Part shown: positions 25,101 to 32,182 of the stretch, in pieces
Layout: every line of letters begins with the position of its first letter
How positions within the stretch are numbered: the first letter of the stretch is position 1
Origin: Aplectana chamaeleonis
Taxonomy: Eukaryota; Nematoda; Chromadorea; Rhabditida; Cosmocercidae
Assembly: GCA_029168955.1 (NCBI GenBank)
Contig: JAPDOI010000375.1
Location: 558,001-622,000, forward strand
DNA length: 64,000 nt
Direction of reading: 5' to 3'
Notes under the pieces: model-generated
What the model was told of the DNA's origin: nothing
The model's input: only the letters and a program-made list of their open reading frames with translations
Database searches by the model: none
Translations under genes and position numbers: made by a program

Positions 25101-26033
25101 TGTTGGAGACCCTTCGTTCATCCGAGTCTTAGGGGTCCAACCACAGATTAAAAATTCTATTATCTGCGATGATTGCAGAAGGATTTCCCTGTTGACATAT
25201 ATGGTTCGTGCGGACATCTCACATGTGCTAAGGGAGGAGCTTGCGAAAACGCGCTGGACACGGAGTGAGTCCACTCGTGCGATCCATGGAATACGGCCTC
25301 AAAACAGCCTTTATTTCAGCTATCACTTCTACGTTGCGTTTGAGAACTCCATATGCAAGGACTACATCACCGAAAAGCTCTGGAATCAAGGATACAAAAG
25401 GGACATTGTGCCACTGGTGTTGAAGGTCGGGGATACTTTACTCATCTTCTACGCACATCAGAATATAGTGCAGATTTAGCGGTCTTTGGTGGAGCCATTC
25501 GTGCCGCCGAACTCTTTCATCGCTGCTGACGACTTCAAAACCACAAAGGACATGGCCGCTCATCTTCATTATCTAATGAAAAACAAGACCGCATACGCGT
25601 ACGTGAGCACAGATACCAATAACTCAATTCCATAACACCCCACAACAGTATTTCAGGGAGTATTTCTCTTGGAAACGGGAGTACAGAGTTGTGTTCCTGA
25701 ATGGAAAACATCATGATGCTCTGGAACGACCATGGGGCTTCTGCCAGGTTCATGCTCCTCCATATTCAAACTGTGATTTAAAAAAACCCAGTTACTCCAT
25801 AAAGATTCCCTCCAGAGTAAAAGAAGATTAAAATATTCGGCCGAATATTTGAATTGCGCAATTCTTCGGAAAATCGCATTTTTCATTTCAATTTGCAGTT
25901 GGCTTAATTTTGATTTATGTTCCTTTCGTTCGGATTTTTTTCAAATCAGGCTAACCTTCGAAAGCATTCAACTGAATATTTCAGGTGTGCCGACTCCTCT
26001 GGGAAAAACCTCGACCGAATTTCTCCATCAAAA
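9531..26033 (+). CDS. fut-1: Core alpha-1,3-fucosyltransferase (GT10), FUT-1-like, spliced
   Basis: This enzyme transfers fucose from GDP-fucose to the innermost GlcNAc of N-glycans in the Golgi (family knowledge). I joined exons 9531-9592, 9687-9771, 9828-9935, 9988-10106, 11072-11094, 11296-11347, 11882-12022, 12187-12291, 25179-25264, 25320-25425, 25480-25598, 25657-25747 and 25985-26033. Every junction is GT-AG and every phase matches, with no stop, giving about 380 residues. Landmarks in order are a stem; ILSWNAGHSQDNLGGCPDW; SPANSG; LGFRHDTPAASPYGYTVKL; WFVSHC; VDIYGSCG with a Cys-rich loop; the donor-binding signature FYVAFENSICKDYITEKLW; VPPNSFIA; WGFCQVCRLLW. These align with C. elegans FUT-1 almost throughout. 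The final C-terminal exon (about 25 residues in FUT-1) was not found. Exon 11072-11094 is the least secure. The symbol is by similarity. Confidence 0.85.
10160..11045. mobile_element. TA-flanked element with minisatellite core in intron 5
   Basis: Short inverted ends CATTGGATC and GATCCAATG are flanked by TA at 10158-10159 and 11046-11047. Nearly the whole interior is a tandem repeat. It lies entirely within the intron between fucosyltransferase exons 5 and 6, so it should be removed by splicing. It resembles a MITE that has grown by tandem expansion. Confidence 0.6.
10198..11012. repeat. Minisatellite of about 42 bp, about 19 units
   Basis: The unit is of the type AAATCCGAATCGAACCGAAA followed by a CCGATTCACCGAAAAAAGGC block, total about 42 bp, with length changes of one base in the A run. 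Long frames on both strands (for example 10199-10966 + and 10276-11070 +) arise from this periodicity and shift frame wherever the A run changes length. They are not treated as proteins. Confidence 0.9.
11072..11347 (+). CDS. fut-1: Fucosyltransferase exons 6-7
   Basis: Exon 11296-11347 encodes a block ending YDQYVIYFSQ, matching the QYVVYFSQ block of FUT-1, and has a GTAAGT donor. It needs two bases from the exon before. A 23-bp microexon at 11072-11094 (reading CRVFHKP plus two bases; acceptor ATAAG, donor GTAGGT) gives exactly that phase and a plausible link to ADA at the end of exon 5. The acceptor is weak and lies only 27 bp after the end of the inserted minisatellite element, so the original splice site may have been altered. 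Confidence 0.6.
11361..11837. mobile_element. TTAA-flanked MITE (family A) in intron 7
   Basis: Ends AGGCACAGTCCAAGCTC and the inverse of AGGCACAGTCCAACCTC are flanked by TTAA at 11357-11360 and 11838-11841. The left TTAA is only 9 bp after the exon donor. It is the same family as 662-1124 and 19995-20471 and sits within the intron before exon 8. Confidence 0.75.
11882..12291 (+). CDS. fut-1: Fucosyltransferase exons 8-9
   Basis: Exon 11882-12022 begins with ESPANSG and carries the FRHDTPAASPYGY block diagnostic of FUT-1-type GT10 enzymes. Exon 12187-12291 follows a 164-bp intron and encodes the AAWFVSHCGTNSRRE block. Both start and end in phase 0. The donor after 12291 (CAG|GTATGA) opens the 12.9 kb intron. 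Confidence 0.85.
13275..14351. repeat. Left arm of 1.1 kb inverted repeat
   Basis: This stretch is inverted relative to 23418-24468. Shared landmarks include ACAATACCCACCCTAAGT, the segment around CATCTGCCGGTGATAATCG, and TTTACTTTTATTTT at the inner edge. The arm is split just before its end by the element at 14352-16989, and the homology resumes at CTCTGGCAAAAG near 16992. A partial third copy lies at 28212-28420. Confidence 0.75.
14352..16989. mobile_element. 2.6 kb TIR element with TA target duplication
   Basis: Inverted terminal repeats of about 300 bp begin GACGAACCTCGTTCTGG on the left and GATGAACCTCGTTCTGG (inverse) on the right. TA at 14350-14351 and 16990-16991 flanks it. The other arm of the host inverted repeat shows the unoccupied site (CTAGTCTTACTCTGGC near 23415), which fixes both boundaries. 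No transposase frame was recognised. A diverged relative of the TIR (AGACTAATCGATGCGCGGCA) lies inside at about 15680-15740, and a smaller MITE is nested at 16438-16574. It is probably non-autonomous and derived from a Tc1/mariner-type or other TA-targeting family. Confidence 0.75.
16438..16574. mobile_element. Small MITE with TTA duplication
   Basis: Inverted ends GGCCCTAGTTATACA and TGTATAACTAGGACC are flanked by TTA at 16435-16437 and 16575-16577. A lone end of the same type occurs near 34472 (TTAGGCCCTAGTTATA). A TTA duplication fits PIF/Harbinger-type MITEs. Confidence 0.65.
17195..17372. repeat. Long hairpin, arms about 75 bp
   Basis: The left arm contains GCCCAGACAATCGC, CTCTCCAGATCAAGGGAGCC and CAAACAAGCG. 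The right arm is its inverse (CGCTTGTTCG, GGCTCCCTTGATCTGGAGAG, GCGATTGTCTGGG), separated by a loop of about 30 bp. It looks like a hairpin MITE, but no clean target duplication was identified. Confidence 0.7.
18352..18622. repeat. 42-bp minisatellite, about six diverged units
   Basis: Units of the type GCGCCGTGGCAGGTGTGTGG followed by GACCCGTTTGGAGGTGCGCT repeat every 42 bp with strong divergence. The overlapping open frames at 18303-18648 on both strands follow from the period and are not genes. Confidence 0.75.
18886..19046. mobile_element. Short MITE with AGGCAGCAGCGACC ends
   Basis: The left end CCTAAACAGGCAGCAGCGAC is matched by its inverse at about 19026-19046 (GTCGCTGCTGCCTGATTAGG). 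A related right end occurs at 16365-16390 (GTCGCTGCTGCCTGTTTAGG) inside the TIR element. No target duplication was resolved. Confidence 0.6.
19527..19665. repeat. 22-bp tandem repeat, about six units
   Basis: The unit is GCGGATAGCTGGCTACTGCC plus GG, repeated every 22 bp with minor changes. An inverted half-copy (CCAGCGATCCGCC) follows near 19695. Confidence 0.75.
19995..20471. mobile_element. TTAA-flanked MITE (family A)
   Basis: Ends AGGCACAGTCCGACCTCG and the inverse of AGGCATAGTCCAAGC are flanked by TTAA at 19991-19994 and 20472-20475. It is inverted relative to the copy at 11361-11837. Confidence 0.75.
21782..21957. mobile_element. Small inverted-end repeat next to family B copy
   Basis: Ends of the type AACATTTAAATCTC and GAGATTTAAATGTT are inverted. 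Immediately inside the left end a second hairpin (CCGCGCCTGGCG / CGCCAGGCGCGG) is visible at about 21804-21834. The right end abuts the TTAA-family element that follows. Confidence 0.5.
21959..22432. mobile_element. TTAA-family B element, uninterrupted copy
   Basis: The left end GGCAGTGTTCATGATAATC and the right end inverse (TCGTGTACACTGCCT) match the ends of 1129-2699. TTAA follows at 22433-22436, but the left flank reads TCAA, presumably mutated. It lacks the insertion seen at 1278-2363 and so serves as the unoccupied reference. Confidence 0.7.
23418..24468. repeat. Right arm of 1.1 kb inverted repeat
   Basis: Inverted copy of 13275-14351. Its inner edge preserves GTAAGACTAGGCG, the target site that is split by the TIR element in the other arm. 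The two arms are separated by about 9 kb, so the locus could form a large cruciform or recombine by inversion. Confidence 0.75.
24470..24870. mobile_element. Family K element, inverted relative
   Basis: Resembles 4078-4700 in the opposite orientation (CTACCATTCC, then a TTTTTGTGATGGCCAG block, then ATCGAGAACCCTGCCTTTG at the end). No gene was recognised. Confidence 0.45.
25179..26033 (+). CDS. fut-1: Fucosyltransferase exons 10-14 (GDP-fucose binding half)
   Basis: Five exons (25179-25264, 25320-25425, 25480-25598, 25657-25747, 25985-26033) are spaced by introns of 55, 54, 58 and 237 bp. They encode KDFPVDIYGSCG with a Cys-containing loop, the signature FYVAFENSICKDYITEKLW, VEPFVPPNSFIAADDF, AEYFSWKREY, and PWGFCQ joined to VCRLLWEKPRP. 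Each phase closes exactly, and two junction codons are rebuilt across introns (GA+C and GC+G). Exon 14 ends at a GTAAGC donor at 26034. If that donor is not used, the frame runs on to a stop at 26270. The expected terminal block (NWD-x-YW-x-x-TC in FUT-1) was not seen downstream. Confidence 0.85.
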
Positions 26034-27660
26034 GTAAGCCTCTAGAACTTCACAATATAAGCAAAATCATCTTAAAGGCTCAGAATTCGCTCTTACTCGG
26101 ACAGAAAATAGGGCTGACCGCGCGCAACAATAGGACCGACCGCGGGATCGGCGACGTTCCGATCGCACGAAAGTGTGCGCTCTCCGAACGCAAATTTGCA
26201 TCACGGCACTTTGCGTTCGGACCACGGGCAAAAATAATATCACGACGCCCTTCCGATGAGAGGGGCTCATAACAGCGCATTATGCCAGCAGGGAATCCAA
26301 CAATCGTGGTGCCCACTACTGGCTATTACCTTATGAAATAGACCCTTAGTGGAGACCACGATTGGGGGACTCGATGCTAGCGTTTTGCATAATAACATAA
26401 CACGAAAATGATTATATACAAATTTATTTCCAAATTAATCACGCGAAGGTACAGCAATGAGTGAGGCAATAATTATGCAACAAATTATTTTCTTTAGTAA
26501 AGACTAACGGTTATATATCAAAATTATGCAATAGCATAACAAAGCACAAATTTCACGACACATCGGTTTATTGTCAGATTAATCGCTTGAAAGTATATGA
26601 ATAAGAAATTAGACGATAATTATACAACAGATTGTTTTTTTTTCTTCACAGAAACAAAGACATACAGAAATATGCAACAAATTCAAGAGAACATATCCTA
26701 CTTGAAGTTTTTCTTTTTTTTTTCTGTGAAAAAAACTTATTAAAAGTATGCACTTAATCTCACGCCACAGAGCGAAAGTGAATCATTCCGCAATTCTTCA
26801 GTTTTTGAAATAATAAAGTATATCGATAGAAACTTCAACATCCAAAATATTTCTATACAAATACATATTACTGATTATTTTCATCTTACGTCATGGACAG
26901 TAAGTCATAATTCCATTACATTGTCTTTTGTAAATCCTCTGCTTCACGCTCAACTTCATTTGTTCGAATATCTGCGAAACTATATAATCGGAATATCAGA
27001 TGTTTTAGTATCACAATATGAAAAATATTCCATATTTTTTGTAAGTTTTCTTTTCGAATATTTCAAATCAGGTTTTGAAAATTCTAAGTGATGCTTAGAA
27101 ATTTTAAATCAATATACACAAAGAACACAAGTTTGTAATGGAGCAATAGATTTTTGAGGTAATATCTGTGCAACCGTACTGGGCTAGGAGAGACGCGCGC
27201 CGTCAGCCGCGTGTGATCGCGTAGCGTGCTGAATTGTGCTAGGTGATACAGCTGATCTCGAAGGTGTTTCTGTGAAAAATCAATTTTTCTACCATACTCT
27301 ACGATATTTCGAAGGCAGCAGGCTGGTTTTCCCTTCAAATCCTCTTTAAAAAATTGGTACATTTCGATTTTCTTTGGATGGTCTGTTAAATTCCGTCGTT
27401 ATCTACAGTGGGGTTTTCGCGAATCGCGACGTCCCAATCCTTTCATTTCCAGATCAGAACAAGGAATCAATCACGTTAATGCTCATTATTTTTGATATGA
27501 AAATTAGATGTTAATGGAAATAAGAAAAGAAAAGCCTCCCCCGGAAAGTGACAATCAAAATGAAAAAAATAGTGGCCTCCTCGATAACTTGCGGAAAAAA
27601 AACTACGGCGCATCAGAACGAAAATTTACAAAACATCCATGAAATCGAAATCCACCAATT
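26034..27660. other. AT-rich stretch after the last recognised exon
   Basis: No gene was recognised. At 26085-26250 there is a short GC-rich block with GACCGCGCGCAACAATAGGA, related in inverse to the GCGCGCGGTC repeats near 31400-31650. The rest is AT-rich and may be intron if a further fucosyltransferase exon exists downstream. Confidence 0.4.
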
Positions 27661-27703
27661 TTCGAAGAAATGGTTAGGAGGAAAACCAACTTTCTAGCTT
27701 CAG

Positions 27704-27838
27704 AGAAGACACATGGGTCTTGGTGTTGTTGGCGAGCCTACGAAGTTGGTACCCGGAGCCGTATATTACCTTGCTCGGTTCGCAGTTCTGGAAAAAAATG
27801 GAAAACACTATCCAGGGCTCGTCAATCGAGTAAAGAGG
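27704..27838 (+). CDS. Possible cystatin-like exon (fragment)
   Basis: An acceptor (CTAGCTTCAG) precedes a frame that reads GLGVVGEPTKLVPG, then LARFAVLEKNGKHY and PGLVNRVKR. It ends at a possible donor (AAGAGG|GTAGTA). The LARFAV-x-E-x-N pattern and the following basic strand resemble the alpha-helix of the cystatin fold (family knowledge). The inhibitory QxVxG loop, normally encoded just after, was not seen, and the downstream sequence is an AAAG-rich low-complexity run. It could be one exon of a gene, a broken copy, or coincidence. The similarity is short. Confidence 0.3.
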
Positions 27839-28008
27839 GTAGTAGTTTTCAAAAAAAGAAAAAAGTTTAGCAAAAATTACAAAAGTTTCCTTGTTCAGAA
27901 AAAAATAGTCTCAAAAAAAAAGAAAGAAAAAAGTTCACTTAGAAGAGAACGTAAAAGATTGAAGCGTTTTTTTTCAAAAATGTTGGTCACCAAGAAGGAA
28001 GGGGACGT

Positions 28009-28209
28009 ATAGTGGAGTCCACCAAGAGTATCTCATTTACTTATCAATGAGAAGCGGTCGATTGGAGATCAATGAACATGAAACTCGTTGCAGCACAACC
28101 GCTCTCGCTCAATCGGTATCGAGCTGCAACGAGTTTCATGTTCATTGATCTCCAATCGACCGCTTCTTATTGATAAGTGAATGAGACACTCTTGTTGGAC
28201 TCCACTATA
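28009..28209. mobile_element. Long-hairpin MITE, arms about 90 bp
   Basis: Left arm TATAGTGGAGTCCACCAAGA onward and right arm ending TTGGACTCCACTATA are near-perfect inverses around a loop of about 20 bp. The ends TATAGTGGAGTCC and GGACTCCACTATA suggest a TA duplication. Such a transcript would form a long double strand. Confidence 0.75.
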
Positions 28210-28211
28210 GT

Positions 28212-28420
28212 TAGATTCTAGTTCATTTCAAGTGAACTCCTGATTTTGATTATCACAGCGCGGAGCGGTGGCTTTTTCGTCGGAACCTCCTTATCACTAG
28301 CTATATTTCAGCGAGGCTCACCGCTCTGCTGGTGGTGATAGTCGAAATCCACATACACTAGTGGTTCAATACACTAGTGGTTTGCCAGAGTTTAGCTACG
28401 ACGAGGTTCGGGATGACGGT
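28212..28420. repeat. Partial copy of the 13.9 kb / 23.7 kb inverted-repeat family
   Basis: Shares TGATTATCACAGCG, GGCTTTTTCGTCGGAA and the TGGTGATA block with 13915-14060. It is diverged and truncated. Confidence 0.55.
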
Positions 28421-28621
28421 CTGTCTGACCCTGCCACTTCCTTACCCGTTATATAATCACTGACCTGTCGTCTTAAAATCGTAACACCTTTAACTTTGAA
28501 TTGAATTTTGCATTTCCATTACTCTTTTGTCTGTATGAATATTTGTGTGCAGTCTATATCTTTAATACTTGTGTATCTTAGCAAAATCGATTACTGATTC
28601 GTTTTCATGACACAGTAACCG

Positions 28622-28646
28622 ATTATTATTATTATTATTATTACAA
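28622..28646. repeat. (ATT)n microsatellite
   Basis: About seven consecutive ATT units. Confidence 0.8.
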
Positions 28647-28649
28647 TGT

Positions 28650-29690
28650 CATCGAATACAGAGGAAGAACGGATATCTACCAGAATGCCTTCGAAATCAG
28701 TTGTGACACCTTGCACTATTCAGCCCGCGGCGCAACCGCACGCGACTGACGACGCTCGTCTCTCTAAGCCCATTGCGGTTGCCTCAGAGATTACTGGAGC
28801 GTAGTCAGCTGCTGAGAGAATTTGAAGACAAAGGAAAAAGAGTTAAAGCTAAGAGTAAGGTAGAGATGCACAACAGCAAAGCGAAATTGAAACCATCCAT
28901 TGAAGTGATAGCAGCGTGACATTTTAGAAGACTAGCAGATCTTGAAAAAAGCTGCACTCCTGAGGGTAATGAATAGATTTTTTTGGTAACCCTAATATTT
29001 AGAAACAAATGTCAATTTACGTTGTTAATTTAGAGAGCGATAAAAAAGGTCCACTCAGCTGGTATTTATTGAATAACAAGAACACTGATCCTTTGAAATT
29101 GTGCAAAAAATACGACTGATACTATTATAATACTCTTATAAGAGCTCCGCTATACGCGGGAAAAAAACCTGCTTCCTTCCAAAACTTCAGCCGTCCTTTC
29201 CAGAATTGCGAGCTAAATAAGAACAAAAACAGTCGCACGAACGTTGTTTTTTCCATGAGAATCAACTTTAAGGATAAGAAAACCCACAAAGAATAACATC
29301 CTTATATTTTAGAGATGCTCTAGATGTCCTCGGTCCAACTTTGTTTGATCCTCTTCGATAATCTAGATTTGCGGTCGGTCGCTGCACCCGACTCAGCGAG
29401 CGGAGAACGCGAATATCTATAACAAGTAGGAGAGTGAAAGATTTTACTCTCATGGAACATTCCTACTTCAAGCCAATTGGAACTTTGCAATAGCGCACAG
29501 ACTTTGTCAATACGAGATTCTCAAGGTTCCTTCGCGAGACGAACATAAACTACCATCAATACCAAATTCTCACCGAAGGAAATCAAAAGTTTTAATATAT
29601 TTAGGAGCTCACAGGCAAGTTTTGTTAAGAAAAAAGTGAAATGATTTCTCCCACGAAAATTCGACCCCTATGGAAACGTTTATCTTTTGG
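28650..29690. other. No feature recognised
   Basis: Unique-looking AT-rich sequence. The short open frames on both strands show no familiar motif or splice context. Confidence 0.4.
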
Positions 29691-29699
29691 CCGCCAAGC

Positions 29700-29998
29700 A
29701 AACTAAATACTGTGCTTCTCTGAGCCAAATTCCGGTCCCCAATTGCGTCTCGACACGCTTTGCGGCCACGCGCTTCCGAGTCGGAAGAGTTCACAGCGCC
29801 GCAGCCGCCGATCTGTTGACTCTAGATGGGTTTCAGAATCTGGAAACTGAACAAAACTGGAGAAAACTGTATAAAAAAGCCATACCGAGTCGGCTTTGGC
29901 GCTGAAAACTCGACTGACTCAAGCGCGTGCGGCCGCAAAGCGTGTCGAGACGCAATTGCGGACCGGAATTCGGCCCAGAGAAGCATAGTACACCTCTC
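29700..29998. mobile_element. MITE with inverted ends about 65 bp
   Basis: The left end CTGTGCTTCTCTGAGCC, followed by GTCTCGACACGCTTTGCGG, is matched by its inverse at about 29928-29998. TA occurs on each side. The same element type at 43318 is interrupted by a hAT-like insertion. Confidence 0.65.
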
Positions 29999-30159
29999 TT
30001 TCCGATCCTGTCTCCACCTCTAGCGAATCAGACGTGCCGAAATGATACTTGTTCGCAAAATACACCCAGAATACCTGAGTATGCGAGAATTGTTTCAAAA
30101 CCATTCGTTTAAAACCTTAAAGTCAATCGGTACGGGATCAATGGTGCTCTGAAATTCAA

Positions 30160-31000
30160 TACTTGGTAGTAACCCACCCTCTTTTCCAAATCATCTCATT
30201 CACGTCTTCAAAACCCTTAAACGACCCCAACAACGATATCCACACGTTTTTTGGATTCCTACGCACTTTTCTCAATGTTATGCGCACTTTTCCTGAAGCC
30301 GCGCCCACTTTCAAAAGCATTTTATTCACGTCTTCAAAACCCTTAAACAACCCCAACAACGATATCCACACGTTTTTTGGATCCCTACGCACTTTTCTCG
30401 ATGTTATGCGCACTTTTCCTGAAGCCCCACCAAATTTCAAAAGCATTTTTTTCACTTCTTCAAAACAGTTAAAGGCAGCGTACACGCTCGTAAACGTAAT
30501 TGAGATAACTACGGAATTAGAAAGGTATGGCACAGAACACAACGCCCACGCATTTTGAACCGTCAAAAACGACCCACAATGACGCTACATGAGTGAAAAG
30601 TTGGCCCCGCCCTGTATCTGCCCGCCCCCTGTATTTGCGCCCTCCTTCAAAACAGGGGTTTTGGGCCATTTTCACCGTCGGCGACTTTCGTGGTTAACCT
30701 ATGGTACCTATTTTACCACCCACAAACCTCTCCGACGGTGAAAATGACCCAGAACCCCTGTTTTGAAGGGGGACGCAAATACAGGGGGCGGGCAGATACA
30801 GGGCGGGGCCAACTTCTCACTCATGTAGCGTTATTGTGGGTCGTTTTTGACGCTTCAAAATGCGTGGGCGTTGTGTTCTGTGCCATACCTTTCTAATTCC
30901 GTAGTTATCTCAATCACGTTTACGAGCGTGTATGCTGCCTTTAAACAACCCCAACAACGATATCCACACGATTTTTTGGGTCCCTACGCTTTTTTCTCGA
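30160..31000. repeat. 126-bp tandem repeat, split by a TTAA element
   Basis: CTTCAAAACCCTTAAAC, AACAACGATATCCACACG and CACTTTTC recur every 126 bp (anchors at 30201, 30327 and 30453). The third unit is cut at its TTAA by the element at 30473-30940 and resumes at ACAACCCCAACAACGATATCC-type sequence after it. Confidence 0.8.
30473..30940. mobile_element. TTAA-flanked palindromic element (family J)
   Basis: Inverted arms of about 210 bp start AGGCAGCGTACACGCTCG and end in the inverse (AGCGTGTATGCTGCCT), around a loop of about 50 bp. TTAA at 30469-30472 and 30941-30944. The unoccupied site is visible in the neighbouring 126-bp units (CCCTTAAACAACC), so the boundaries and the TTAA duplication are certain from the sequence itself. 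Confidence 0.85.
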
Positions 31001-31389
31001 TGTTGTGCGCACTCATTTTCAAACCCCGCCCACTTTTCAGCACTTTCCACTCATGTCTACAAGCTTTCCACAATGTTGTTCACTTATCTGAATCCCTTAT
31101 ACGCCCTACACGAAAATCTACCTACGTTTCCGACAGCCCTACGGTCGGCACCCTTTTTTGATATGTATAATTCTATAGCTTTGTATTACTTTGTTAAAAC
31201 ACTGCAGGTAAACACAAAAACTAGTTAGAACATCGTAGAATCAACTGTGACTATGTAGCATAAAGTGTAGCATAAGAAAAGAAAAAGATTTACAGCAGGC
31301 AAACAAGATAACGTAAACACTGGAGCGAAAAAATTGAGAGAATAGGCGTGGAGTCGAATGCGTCCTTGGCCCCTGCACTCCAAACACTT

Positions 31390-31655
31390 TCCCTAACGTT
31401 TGCGCGCGGTCGGCCTTAAAGTTGCGCGGTTCCTGCCCGCTTTGCAAAGTTGCGCGCGGTCCGAACGGAAAGTGGTGAGAGTCGTGAAAACGGCAAAAGC
31501 GGTCGGAACGCTCGCAACTATTCAAGATCGTACTGACCGCGTGCTTTGCGCGCGGTCAGCCCTATTCTGATTTTTGCACGCGGTCGAAACGGTTCCTGCG
31601 CGCGGTCGGTACTAAGAGCGAAAACTTGCGCGCGGTCAGTCCTATTTTCTGTCCG
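31390..31655. repeat. GCGCGCGGTC dispersed short repeats
   Basis: TTGCGCGCGGTC and close variants occur about eight times at irregular spacing within 260 bp. An inverted relative of one segment (CAGTCCTATTTTCTGTCCGAG-type) lies at 26090-26140. Origin unknown. Confidence 0.6.
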
Positions 31656-31721
31656 AGTACCCGTACTTCTTCCTCGAGAAGAGCAGAAAAAAGCTTTAAT
31701 ACTATTTGTAATTTTGAAGAA

Positions 31722-32011
31722 TCGCTACAGCCTCGAAGCGGCTGGAGAGCTTTGGTTTTTTCTAGGCCTGGTGATCACTTAGAACTTTATAAAAAAATTA
31801 ATAAAATCATTAAAACAAATTTTCTGCAGTTTTCCTTCTGGATATAAGTGAAGGGGTCCAAAAGACACCACCTTTCAAAATTTGGGCCGAATCGGTTCAC
31901 AAATAACAAAGTTGTGAGCCCGAAAGCATAGGAAGCATGGTGTGCGCCGTATGCCGTAGGCCGTCACGCTTTTCATTCCTCATTGCTAGTAGCCACCGCC
32001 AATGGTCGCAC
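31722..32011 (-). mobile_element. Solo right end of the satellite-carrying element
   Basis: This is the reverse complement of the right end of the element at 33626-37917. It shares the terminal hairpin AGCCGCTTCGAGGCT (compare AGCCGCTTCGCGGCT), the segment around TCACTTATATCCAGAAGGA, and GGCCGTCACGCTTTTCA. No 42-bp units are attached. It lies beside the minus-strand Penelope-like copy. Confidence 0.65.
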
Positions 32012-32182
32012 GCGACCAATTTGGCAGGTTGGTGAGGGTACGTAACTGGTGAGTAATTGATTTGTACGTGAGTGGGGACTCGTCGGGACGACGTGAAAAA
32101 AATCAGCTCAGATCAAAAACAGCTGAAAAACTCATTCAAAATGTTTCTTTCCCTGAGCTTCATTTTATATCGATGTTTTTTA

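Larger units (their letters stand above)
12292..25178 (+). other. Giant intron 9 of the fucosyltransferase gene
   Basis: This 12.9 kb intron is bounded by a GTATGA donor and a TTGCAG acceptor, both phase 0. It contains the inverted repeat, TIR element, MITEs and minisatellites listed separately. In the stretches 12295-13270, 17380-18340, 20480-21780 and 22440-23410 no gene or convincing repeat boundary was recognised, apart from single TTAA-family ends near 12670, 13220 and 20973. Confidence 0.75.

Noticed and set aside
25081..25479. 132-codon open frame taken as one unspliced gene
   Set aside because: Only its last third matches GT10 sequence. The first part is out of frame with the true exon at 25179-25264 and spans an intron.
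25985..26272. Read-through of exon 14 to a stop at 26270 as the natural C-terminus
   Set aside because: The residues after the GTAAGC donor have no resemblance to FUT-1. Kept only as an alternative.
30156..30566. 136- and 131-codon open frames on opposite strands
   Set aside because: The 126-bp tandem unit is a multiple of 3, so both strands stay open. The repeats explain them.
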